From the NCBI GenBank assembly GCA_013698055.1, contig JACCVS010000214.1, forward strand, positions 1 to 6,786: a stretch of 6,786 nt of DNA, given 5' to 3'. Under the pieces are notes generated by a model, which saw only the letters and a program-made list of their open reading frames with translations, searched no databases and had not been told where the DNA came from. Shown in pieces: positions 1-6,559 of this stretch. How positions within the stretch are numbered: position 1 is the first letter of the stretch; the number at the start of each line of letters is the position of its first letter. The position numbers and the translations under genes are program-made. This stretch comes from Acidobacteriota bacterium. GTDB lineage: Bacteria > Acidobacteriota > Blastocatellia > Pyrinomonadales > Pyrinomonadaceae.

Positions 1-75
1 CACTTCATCTTCGACAAAGCCTACACCGAGCCGGGATTCTGGAAGTGGCTTCTGAAGCAGCGACTCGCCAAATGA
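1..75 (+). CDS. C-terminal end of a probable alpha/beta-hydrolase (esterase/predicted peptidase), partial
   Basis: Reading frame 1 is open from the first base and ends in TGA at 73-75, giving 24 residues that begin HFIFDKAYTEP and end WKWLLKQRLAK. The pattern H-x(2)-[WF]-D-x-AY-x(2)-P-x-[FLY]-x-WLL resembles the extreme C-terminus of PHB-depolymerase/predicted-peptidase-type alpha/beta-hydrolases, where the histidine just before 'W-x-x-AY' is the catalytic one. Here that would be the first visible residue. The assignment rests on this short tail alone and the 5' part of the gene lies outside the window. It is followed by a 124-base gap with its own promoter candidate, so it is probably not part of the sigma-kinase transcription unit. 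Confidence 0.5.
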   Translation, partial: HFIFDKAYTEPGFWKWLLKQRLAK

Positions 76-120
76 CGGCGCTCGATAATCATAGACCGGG
101 CAAAAATTCATTCACAGACA

Positions 121-149
121 TTGACTCATAAGGCGGGAATGAATAGGCT
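121..149 (+). promoter_or_regulatory. Candidate sigma70-type promoter upstream of the ECF sigma gene
   Basis: TTGACT at 121-126 (five of six matches to TTGACA) is followed after 17 bases by TAGGCT at 144-149, which keeps the three most conserved -10 positions (T1, A2, T6). Transcription would start near 156, leaving a leader of about 45 bases before the sigma start. The -10 element is poor, so this is a plausible rather than strong call. Confidence 0.4.
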
Positions 150-166
150 CTCGCCGTCCTAATAGC

Positions 167-200
167 TAGAGAGAATGGAGTGCGAATGCCAGAGTCTCTA
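167..200 (+). promoter_or_regulatory. Possible leader hairpin holding the sigma start codon
   Basis: TAGAGA at 167-172 is the exact reverse complement of TCTCTA at 195-200. Inside it, TGG (176-178) can pair with CCA (189-191) across a symmetric 3x3 internal loop, leaving a ten-base terminal loop. The structure would pair part of the GGAG ribosome-binding site of the leader ORF (177-180) and the first base of the sigma ATG. It is AU-rich and only moderately stable by eye. A role in controlling sigma translation is inference. Confidence 0.3.
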
Positions 201-203
201 TGA
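186..203 (+). CDS. Five-codon leader ORF (MPESL) coupled to the sigma gene
   Basis: ATG at 186 reads M-P-E-S-L and stops with TGA at 201-203. That stop overlaps the sigma start in the tetranucleotide ATGA (200-203). A GGAG ribosome-binding site lies at 177-180, five bases before this ATG, which is good spacing. The sigma ATG itself has that GGAG 19 bases away and nothing better nearby. The simplest reading is that ribosomes load at the mini-ORF and restart at the sigma gene. It may instead be a chance short frame, with the sigma gene translated independently. Confidence 0.35.
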   Translation: MPESL

Positions 204-769
204 ATGCCGACTTGTCTCACGAGGTAACGCGGCTCTTACATGATTGGCAGGGCGGCGACCGTGCGGCGCTGGAGAAACTCACGCCGCTCGTTTATGACGA
301 GTTGCGACGACTCGCGTCGCATTATCTTCGCGGCGAGCGCAAAGACCACACGCTTCAGGGCACGGCGCTCGTCCATGAAGCCTTCATCAGGCTCGTCGGG
401 CAGAGCGATTTGGAATTGCAGAGCCGCGCGCACTTCTTCGGCGTCGCCGCGCGTCTCATGCGCCAGATACTTGTGGATCACGCGCGCAAACATACGGCGG
501 CGAAACGCGGCGGCGGCGAACGCGATCTATCCATCGAAGAAGCGGCGATCTTTTCACCACAGCGCGCCGCCGATCTGGTCGCCCTGGACGATGCAATGCA
601 AAGCTTGGCAAAGTTCGATCCGCGCAAAAGCCGCATCATCGAGCTGCGCTACTTCGGCGGTCTCTCGATTGAGGAAATCGGCTTGGTGGAAGGCATCGCC
701 GTCGCGACAGTCAGGCGGCAGATGAGAACGGCTGAGGCATGGCTCCACAGGGAAATGTCCGCCCGTTGA
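200..769 (+). CDS. ECF-type RNA polymerase sigma factor, TIGR02999/ECF43-like
   Basis: This 189-residue protein is an alternative sigma factor that directs RNA polymerase to a specific promoter set. Region sigma2 spans about residues 20-95 (VYDELRRLAS, TALVHEAFIRL, HFFGVAARLMRQILVDHAR) and is the hallmark of the Acidobacteria/Planctomycetes Sig-70_X6 family. Region sigma4 with its helix-turn-helix spans about 125-185 (RIIELRYFGGLSIEEI, then VRRQMRTAEAWLHREM). Length is normal for the family. The ATG at 200 is the only start giving the usual N-terminus, since an in-frame stop lies at 167-169. No own Shine-Dalgarno is visible, and the start overlaps a leader ORF stop. In region 2.2 the common acidic 'DAED' is replaced by Q53-G-T55-A, as in sigma factors activated by threonine phosphorylation (Vibrio parahaemolyticus EcfP with PknT). 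No anti-sigma gene is present. The kinase gene follows with a TGATG overlap, so co-translation and functional pairing are likely. Confidence 0.93.
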   Translation: MNADLSHEVTRLLHDWQGGDRAALEKLTPLVYDELRRLASHYLRGERKDHTLQGTALVHEAFIRLVGQSDLELQSRAHFFGVAARLMRQILVDHARKHTAAKRGGGERDLSIEEAAIFSPQRAADLVALDDAMQSLAKFDPRKSRIIELRYFGGLSIEEIGLVEGIAVATVRRQMRTAEAWLHREMSAR

Positions 770-3552
770 TGGCTATTCCGATGAAACCAGAACGCTGGCA
801 AAAAATTGAGGAGGTTTTTGAAGCCGCCGCTGAGCGCGAGCCGCAAGAGCGCGCGGCATATCTTGATGCGGCGTGCGACGGCGATACGGAGTTACGGCAG
901 GAAGTCGAATCGCTGCTTCGGCATCAACAGCCGACTGGAAACTTAATCTCGACGCTCGTAAATGATGCGGCGAGACTGCTGCGTCGAACGCCGTTCGTCA
1001 TCAGCGATGAGACGCGATTTATTCCCGGCACGATCCTGGCCGAACGCTACCGCATCATCGGACAACTGGGCAAGGGCGGGATGGGAGAGGTCTATCGCGC
1101 CGACGATCTCAAACTCGGGCAGCCGGTCGCGCTCAAGTTTCTTCCCGAAAAACTCTCGAAAGACGCGGCGATGCTCGAACGCTTTCACCGCGAGGTGCGT
1201 ACCGCCCGCAAAGTCTCCCACCCGAACGTCTGCCGCGTGTTCGACATCGGCGTGACCGGCGGTCAAAACTTTCTCTCGATGGAGTACATCGACGGCGAAG
1301 ACTTGAGCAGTTTGCTGCGGCGCATTGGTCGCCTGCCCGAAGACAAGGCGATTGAAATCGCGCGCCAACTCTGCGCGGGACTCGCCGCCGCGCACGAAGA
1401 GAGCGTACTGCATCGCGACCTCAAGCCAGCGAACATCATGATTGACGGGCGCGGGCGGGCGCGCATCACCGATTTCGGTCTGGCGGGCTTGTCGGATGAG
1501 TTTCGCGGTCATGAAATTCGCTCGGGCACTCCCGCGTACATGTCGCCGGAGCAACTCGCGGGAAAAGAAGTTTCAATCAAAAGCGATATCTACTCGCTCG
1601 GACTGTTGCTCTACGAAGTCTTTACCGGAAAGAAAGCTTTTCCCGCCGACACGCTCGACGAGATTATCCGGCAGCGCGAGACGAGCACACCGGTGAGCAT
1701 CTCAAGTTTCGTCAAGGACGTTGATCCTTTGGTCGAGCGCGTGATCGGGCGTTGTCTGGAAAAAGAACCGGAGAAGCGTCCCGCTTCGGCGTTGCAAGTG
1801 GCGGCGGCTCTGCCGGGCGGGGATCCGCTCGCGGCAGCTATCGCGGCGGGCGATACCCCTTCCCCGGAAATGGTCGCCGCCGCACCGAAGGAAGGAAGCT
1901 TGCGTCCGGCTGTTGCCGTTCTGTGTCTCGCTGCGGTTTTGTTCGCGCTCGTCTTTCTGTGCGTCGCGTCGGAGAGCGTGTCGCTGCTCCGCATCGTGTC
2001 ACCTAAAAAGTCGCCCGATGTTCTGGCTGATCGCGCCGGAAGCGTTTCCAAAAGACTCGGCTACACGGAGCCGCCAACCGACACCGCACACGGCTTCCGT
2101 ATTGATTATGATTACATTAATTACATCTACGAGCAGGACAAATCCCCCCAGCGTTGGCGTAGGTTCAAAGATAACCAGCCCGCCGCGTTGCAGTTTTGGT
2201 ATCGTCAAAGCCCGCGTCATTTCGAACCGCAAACGAACATCATCGTGACACCCGACGACCCGCCGCCGCTTCTCTCCGGCATGATTCACTCCGTCCTCGA
2301 CATGGAAGGACGACTGATTGAATTTAGTGCCATGCCATCTCAAGTTGAAGGCGCTGGAAAAGCCGAAACGTACACTGTTAACTGGAGCATTCTGTTTGAA
2401 GAGGCAGGGCTGAACATTGAGAACTTCAAATCAGTTGAGCCGCGTCAGTTGCCTCTTGTTTATGCTGACACGCGCACAGCCTGGGAAGGCGTTTTTCCCG
2501 CGCAGCCGCATCTCCCAGCGCGCGTCGAGGCGGCTGCTTACCGGGACAAACCCGTTTATTTCGAGGTGCTCGGCGCGTGGAGCAGACCTCAACGCTTACA
2601 GCCCGCCGAACTCGATGCAGGTAGCACGAGATTTTTCGTCATCGTCTTCTCCGTCTTTATGCTTGTCACGATTACGGGCGTGCTGCTGGCGCGGAGGAAC
2701 TGGCGTCTCGGTCGCGGCGACCGCAAGGGCGCGTTCCGCCTCGCCGTCATCATCTTCGCTTTGAGTCTGCTCGCCTGGCTCATCGGGGCAAGTCACGTTC
2801 CGACTTTTAAAGGCGAGCTAACACTCTTCTGGTTCGCCGTTGCTGCGGCGCTCATCAAAGCGGTCATCATCTGGCTCTTCTACATCGCGCTCGAACCATA
2901 CGTGCGTAAGCGTTCGCCTCATCGAATCATCTCCTGGAGTCGGCTGATGGCGGGCAAATGGCGCGATCCGCTCGTCGGGCGGGACATTCTGATGGGAATG
3001 CTCCTGGGACTCGGCAGCCATGTCATCTTGTTCATCGGCAGCGAACTTCTCACCAGACAGTTCGGCTCGCCCGCTGACGTGATTACAGGAGGGATACTCA
3101 CCACGCAACTCAGCGCGAGCGGTATCGGCTCGACATTCTTCGGGTGGCAGTTCTTTATGTCTCTCTTGCACGCGATGGGCTATGTGCTGCTCTTGTTGCT
3201 TCTGTCTCTGCCTCTGAAAAGAGATTGGCTGGCTGCCGCCGCGCTCTGGCTGCTTTTCATGTTTCCCCGGCTTTTGTCAATCGGGTCTGATTCACTCGTC
3301 GGGCTGCTTCTAACCGGGTTCGCGTACGCGACGATTGTCTTCTGTGTCGCGCGTTTAGGACTGCTCGCGATGGCATCCGCTCAATTCTTCTATTTCATGG
3401 GATTGTTCTATCCGTATACGACAGATTTTTCGGCGTGGTATGTGGGCAGCACCTTCTTCGCCCTGCTTGTCTGTGTCGCCTTCGCCATCTACGGATTTTA
3501 TACGAGCATGGCGGGGCAGCCGCTATTTCGCGGTGAACAGTTCAACGAATGA
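769..3552 (+). CDS. Receptor-like membrane Ser/Thr protein kinase with extracytoplasmic domain and polytopic C-terminus
   Basis: This is a Hanks-type kinase of 927 residues from the ATG at 769. All catalytic elements are present: GKGGMGEVY (101-109), Lys123 in VALKF, alpha-C Glu142, HRDLKPAN (215-222), DFG (235-237) and GTPAYMSPE. It should be active. Residues 5-60 form a helical N-terminal segment (ERWQKIEEVFEAA, ELRQEVESLL) common in kinases next to such sigma factors. A first membrane helix (about 378-400) leads to an extracytoplasmic domain (about 401-620) containing FWYRQSPRHF, DDPPPLLSGM and LDMEGRLIEF. About nine more helices follow (near 620-641, 656-674, 684-707, 739-760, 794-814, 817-833, 840-860, 862-880, 891-910). 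Positive loops such as YVRKRSPHR and PLKRDW fit a cytoplasmic N- and C-terminus. The start at 769 overlaps the sigma stop (TGATG), and neither it nor the ATG at 781 has a clear ribosome-binding site. The 781 start gives the more typical family N-terminus (MKPERW), while 739 would run into sigma. The likely role is to sense an external signal and phosphorylate the upstream sigma factor, which is inference. Confidence 0.92.
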   Translation: MAIPMKPERWQKIEEVFEAAAEREPQERAAYLDAACDGDTELRQEVESLLRHQQPTGNLISTLVNDAARLLRRTPFVISDETRFIPGTILAERYRIIGQLGKGGMGEVYRADDLKLGQPVALKFLPEKLSKDAAMLERFHREVRTARKVSHPNVCRVFDIGVTGGQNFLSMEYIDGEDLSSLLRRIGRLPEDKAIEIARQLCAGLAAAHEESVLHRDLKPANIMIDGRGRARITDFGLAGLSDEFRGHEIRSGTPAYMSPEQLAGKEVSIKSDIYSLGLLLYEVFTGKKAFPADTLDEIIRQRETSTPVSISSFVKDVDPLVERVIGRCLEKEPEKRPASALQVAAALPGGDPLAAAIAAGDTPSPEMVAAAPKEGSLRPAVAVLCLAAVLFALVFLCVASESVSLLRIVSPKKSPDVLADRAGSVSKRLGYTEPPTDTAHGFRIDYDYINYIYEQDKSPQRWRRFKDNQPAALQFWYRQSPRHFEPQTNIIVTPDDPPPLLSGMIHSVLDMEGRLIEFSAMPSQVEGAGKAETYTVNWSILFEEAGLNIENFKSVEPRQLPLVYADTRTAWEGVFPAQPHLPARVEAAAYRDKPVYFEVLGAWSRPQRLQPAELDAGSTRFFVIVFSVFMLVTITGVLLARRNWRLGRGDRKGAFRLAVIIFALSLLAWLIGASHVPTFKGELTLFWFAVAAALIKAVIIWLFYIALEPYVRKRSPHRIISWSRLMAGKWRDPLVGRDILMGMLLGLGSHVILFIGSELLTRQFGSPADVITGGILTTQLSASGIGSTFFGWQFFMSLLHAMGYVLLLLLLSLPLKRDWLAAAALWLLFMFPRLLSIGSDSLVGLLLTGFAYATIVFCVARLGLLAMASAQFFYFMGLFYPYTTDFSAWYVGSTFFALLVCVAFAIYGFYTSMAGQPLFRGEQFNE

Positions 3553-3630
3553 TGATTTTGTACTAAGAACAGCTGCGCAACATAACGTCCACTTTCTGCT
3601 TGAGACCTCCCGGCCTTAATCACAAACAGA

Positions 3631-3659
3631 TTGAAATGGCGCAGCGAATAAGATATAAA
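3631..3659 (+). promoter_or_regulatory. Sigma70-type promoter of the second kinase gene
   Basis: TTGAAA (3631-3636) and TATAAA (3654-3659) each match the consensus hexamer at five of six positions and are separated by exactly 17 bases. The expected start site is about 3666, giving a leader of roughly 62 bases before the ATG at 3728. The rest of the 175-base gap (3553-3727) shows no ORF and no convincing terminator for the upstream kinase gene. Read-through from the sigma-kinase unit therefore remains possible. Confidence 0.55.
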
Positions 3660-3727
3660 CTGCCCCATTGCTGAACGAGAATTTTTAGAATCAGGCTGGC
3701 ATTTTTCAATTCACCCTTGCCCCGCCA

Positions 3728-6181
3728 ATGATTGGCTCGACTCTGCTCAACTATCGCATCCTCGAAAAGGTCGGCGTCGGCGGGCAGGGAGAAGTCTACA
3801 AAGCTGTTGACACAAAGCTCAATCGCACTGTTGTCATCAAAGTCCTGCCGCCTGAATTGACCGTCAAGGAAGCAAATCTTAAACGCTTCGAGCGCGAAGC
3901 ACGCCTCGCCTCATCTCTCGATCATCCGAACATCTGCACCATCTTCGACATGGACGAAGCGAACGGCGTGCATTTTATCGCCATGCAATATGTCGAAGGG
4001 CGCACCGTGCGGCAACTCGTCAACGGTCGCCCGCTTGAATTGAACAGTGCGCTCTTGATTGGAATTCAAGTGACGGACGCGCTCGCCGCGGCGCACGCCA
4101 AAGGTATCATTCACCGAGACATCAAATCAGGCAACGTGATGGTGACGAGCACAGGACAAGCGAAAGTGCTGGATTTCGGCCTTGCCAAGCTGCTTGATGA
4201 AGAGACAAGCCGCACCGAAGGCATTCATCGCACAGAGTTGACCGAAGTCGGCGTTCCCTACGGCACGCCCACACACGCCGCGCCGGAGCAGGCGCGCGGC
4301 GACCGCACAGATGCACGCGCAGACATCTTTTCGACGGGCGTTCTCCTTTACGAATTGCTGACGGGAACGTGGCCGTTTCGCGGCAAGACGAGCGTGGACG
4401 TGCGCCACGCAGTGCTTCACGATCCGCCGAAGCCGCTCGCGGAAGCAAGACCGGGCTACACGCCACCGCGCCTGCAACAAATCTTGGATCGCGCGCTCGC
4501 CAAAGAGCCGCGCGACCGTTATCAAAAGATCGCGGAGTTTCGTGATGACCTCAAAAGCGTGTTGCGGGAAGTCTCAGCCGGAGATGCACAATTAGCCGGG
4601 GGCGGAGCAGGCACCCAACCTCGCCACCTCTCCGGCTCAAATCCCGTCTCGCGCGCCATGCGCTGGCTGCGCGGCATTACCAGCACGGAGCAGCCGCAAC
4701 ACACCAGCGCGCCCGTCTCCGCGTCCCACACTTCGCAGGAGATTCATCAAACGCCGGTGACGAGCATCGGCGAGCGCGAGAAGAAGAGCATCGCTATTCT
4801 GCCTTTCAGAAATCTGAGCAACGATCCGCAGTCCGCCTTTTACGAATTCTCGCTCGCCGATGCGGTGATAACGGAATTGGCTCGCCTGCGCTCCCTTGTC
4901 GTGCGTCCCTCGTCCGTCATCTCAAAATATCAGGGACAGCAAATAGACCCGCGCGATGCCGGGCGCGAGTTGAACGTCAATGCCGTGCTCTCCGCAGGCT
5001 TCATCCACGCGGGCGAGCGTTTCCGCGTCACAGCACAACTGCTCGACGTAGCGAGCGGCGACATGCTCTGGAGCGACCGCATAGATGCTGCGGCGAGCGA
5101 CATTCTCGTCGTCCAGGACACCATCGCGCAGCGCATCGTTGACGGTCTACGGCTTGAGCTAACGCACGAAGAACAGGCCAAGATTGCGCGCCCCGCGACG
5201 GAGAGCGCTGCCGCCTACGAACAATATTTGCGCGGGCGCGATTTCTTCGCGCGCTTCATTTTTCGCACAGTCGCGCCCGAAGATTGTGATGAAGCAATCG
5301 CTCACTTCGAGCGCGCCATCCAACTCGATCAGAATTTCGCCCTCGCGCACGATGGACTCGGCGCTTGCTATGTCAACCGCGTCTTCAAAGGCTTTGGCTC
5401 GGCGGAAGATTTCGAGCGCGCCGAAGCAGCGTTCGAGAAAACACTCGCGCTCGACCCGAGCATCGTCGAAGCGCGGATGCTAATGGTTTTCGTTTACCTC
5501 TGGCGCGGCGAAAAGAAGAAGGCGCGGGCGGAAGTTGCGCGCGCACGCTCGTCCGCCCCGAACGAGGCGGTGGTCTACTTCGTCAAAGCGACGCTGCATC
5601 GTCTCGACGGTGAATACGACAGAGCGCTTCGCAGTTACGATAAATTATTGCAGCTCGACCCGGCGGCGCACGTCGTGGTGAGGTGTAACCGCGCCCTCGT
5701 CCGCATCTTTCAAGGCCGCTTTAACGACGCGATGGGCGAACTCGACGAGGCCAGCAAGAGTGAGCCGGACAACCCGCTCGTCAAGACGTTTCGCGCGCTC
5801 GTACTCTACTACAAGGGCGATGCAGCAGCGGCGACTTCCTTGATGCAACAGGTCTTTCAACTACACCCGAACATGCACGGCGTCCGCCCGTTTCTCGCCA
5901 TGTTCCTGAGCGCGCAGGGGCAACATGAAGCCGCACGCGCCGAATTGACCGATGAGGTGAAGAAGAATGCTCTTGTTGATCCTGATATTGCTTACGGGCT
6001 GGCTTCTGTTTATGCACTGGAAGGAATGCGCGAGCAAGCATTTGAATGGCTGGAACGATCTGTCGCCCTCGGCAACGAGAATCGCCCGTGCTTCGAGCAT
6101 GATCCTAACTGGGCAACGTTGCGCGACGACGAGCGCTTTAAGGACTTGATGTTGAAAGTTTCCACGCCGCGCTCGCTATGA
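3728..6181 (+). CDS. Soluble Ser/Thr protein kinase fused to TolB-like domain and TPR repeats
   Basis: This 817-residue protein has three parts. The Hanks-type kinase domain (about 9-280) has GVGGQGEVY (16-24), Lys38, Glu57, HRDIKSGN (129-136), DFG (149-151) and APE (185-187), all needed for catalysis. The pre-APE segment reads GTPTHAAPE instead of the usual GTPAYMAPE. A polar linker (about 285-350) follows. Residues 352-475 form a TolB-like/CadC-associated domain (KSIAILPFRNLS, DAVITELARL, AGRELNVNAVL, RFRVTAQLLDVASGDMLW). Residues 495-815 hold about seven TPR-like helical pairs, ending in the usual HDPNWATLRDDERFKDL tail. No signal peptide or membrane helix is seen, so the protein should be cytoplasmic. 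The MIGSTLLNYRILEKVG start is typical of the family, but no Shine-Dalgarno precedes it. The TolB and TPR parts probably bind partner proteins. Substrate and signal are unknown. It lies 175 bases after kinase 1 with its own promoter. Confidence 0.92.
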   Translation: MIGSTLLNYRILEKVGVGGQGEVYKAVDTKLNRTVVIKVLPPELTVKEANLKRFEREARLASSLDHPNICTIFDMDEANGVHFIAMQYVEGRTVRQLVNGRPLELNSALLIGIQVTDALAAAHAKGIIHRDIKSGNVMVTSTGQAKVLDFGLAKLLDEETSRTEGIHRTELTEVGVPYGTPTHAAPEQARGDRTDARADIFSTGVLLYELLTGTWPFRGKTSVDVRHAVLHDPPKPLAEARPGYTPPRLQQILDRALAKEPRDRYQKIAEFRDDLKSVLREVSAGDAQLAGGGAGTQPRHLSGSNPVSRAMRWLRGITSTEQPQHTSAPVSASHTSQEIHQTPVTSIGEREKKSIAILPFRNLSNDPQSAFYEFSLADAVITELARLRSLVVRPSSVISKYQGQQIDPRDAGRELNVNAVLSAGFIHAGERFRVTAQLLDVASGDMLWSDRIDAAASDILVVQDTIAQRIVDGLRLELTHEEQAKIARPATESAAAYEQYLRGRDFFARFIFRTVAPEDCDEAIAHFERAIQLDQNFALAHDGLGACYVNRVFKGFGSAEDFERAEAAFEKTLALDPSIVEARMLMVFVYLWRGEKKKARAEVARARSSAPNEAVVYFVKATLHRLDGEYDRALRSYDKLLQLDPAAHVVVRCNRALVRIFQGRFNDAMGELDEASKSEPDNPLVKTFRALVLYYKGDAAAATSLMQQVFQLHPNMHGVRPFLAMFLSAQGQHEAARAELTDEVKKNALVDPDIAYGLASVYALEGMREQAFEWLERSVALGNENRPCFEHDPNWATLRDDERFKDLMLKVSTPRSL

Positions 6182-6199
6182 ACTCCCGTTGAGAGTTTT
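6181..6199 (+). terminator. Weak hairpin with T-run after the second kinase gene
   Basis: AACTC (6181-6185) pairs with GAGTT (6193-6197) around a seven-base loop, and the T-run TTTT covers 6196-6199. It begins at the last base of the kinase stop codon and lies between converging genes, where a terminator is expected. A five-base stem and short T-run make it weak. The same inverted repeat on the minus strand lacks a T-run. Confidence 0.25.
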
Positions 6200-6253
6200 A
6201 GCTCCACCCATCCTCGCTAAGAATCCAGCAATGCAGCGTGTCATGCTCGCGAG

Positions 6254-6523
6254 CTATTGCCTGTTCGTGTTCTTGTTATCACCTTTATTTTTGTTGTCGG
6301 CTTTGGTTTCGTTTGTGTTGCCCGAAGATTGCGCGCCGCGGCCTTCCGGCTCGGGGCCGGGGCCGCCAGTCGGGGCGATGTTTGAGCTGTCTATTCTTTC
6401 ACTGTTGACGGTCGTGTCGGTGTCTTCTCTTCCGGCGTTGCCGCTCGTGTTCGAGTTTCCACCACAGGCGCTCCAGAAAGCAGCAATGGTGAGCAAGGAT
6501 AAAATTGTTAAAGTCCGTCGCAT
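6254..6523 (-). CDS. Small secreted lipoprotein with disordered Asn/Lys/Gly-rich tail
   Basis: This minus-strand gene gives 89 residues from the ATG at 6523-6521. The N-terminus has two arginines, a hydrophobic stretch (residues 5-17) and a lipobox-like FWSAC with Cys20 followed by GGNSN, the pattern of a signal-peptidase II substrate. The mature part is hydrophilic and low-complexity, with a Gly/Pro patch (GGPGPEPEGRG) and an Asn/Lys-rich end (NKNKGDNKNTNRQ), and shows no recognised domain. The start is supported by AGGAAAGGA at 6538-6530, seven bases upstream; a TTG start at 6547 would add eight residues but is not needed. Trp at lipobox position -3 is not the usual Leu/Val/Ile, so lipidation is likely rather than certain. 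It converges on the second kinase gene. Function is unknown; such short Asn-rich lipoproteins are common in Blastocatellia. Confidence 0.72.
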   Translation of the reverse strand: MRRTLTILSLLTIAAFWSACGGNSNTSGNAGREDTDTTVNSERIDSSNIAPTGGPGPEPEGRGAQSSGNTNETKADNKNKGDNKNTNRQ

Positions 6524-6559
6524 TGATTTTCCTTTCCTGATCTTCAAGGCTTCATTATT

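Noticed and set aside
135..162. ECF-like promoter GGGAAT ... CGTCCTAA suggesting autoregulation of the sigma gene
   Set aside because: The spacer of 14 bases is about two short for GGAAC-16/17-CGTC, the -35 is imperfect, and the sigma70-like alternative nearby fits at least as well.
240..725. A 161-codon frame overlapping the sigma gene in the +2 frame
   Set aside because: The product is Arg/Ser-rich with no domain, while the overlapping frame encodes a full sigma factor.
943..1554. A 203-codon minus-strand open frame opposite the first kinase domain
   Set aside because: It is antisense to the conserved kinase motifs, has no recognisable domain, and is expected from the GC-rich codon use of the real gene.
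3572..3645. Inverted repeat GCTGCGC / GCGCAGC between the two kinase genes
   Set aside because: The arms are only seven bases, 60 bases apart, with no T-run; too weak for a terminator or operator call.
6245..6254. Perfect palindrome GCTCGCGAGC at the end of the lipoprotein gene
   Set aside because: It is short, has no loop or T-run, and is likely chance in GC-rich DNA.
6336..6367. GC-rich block resembling a strong hairpin
   Set aside because: It encodes the Gly/Pro patch of the lipoprotein and is explained by those codons.
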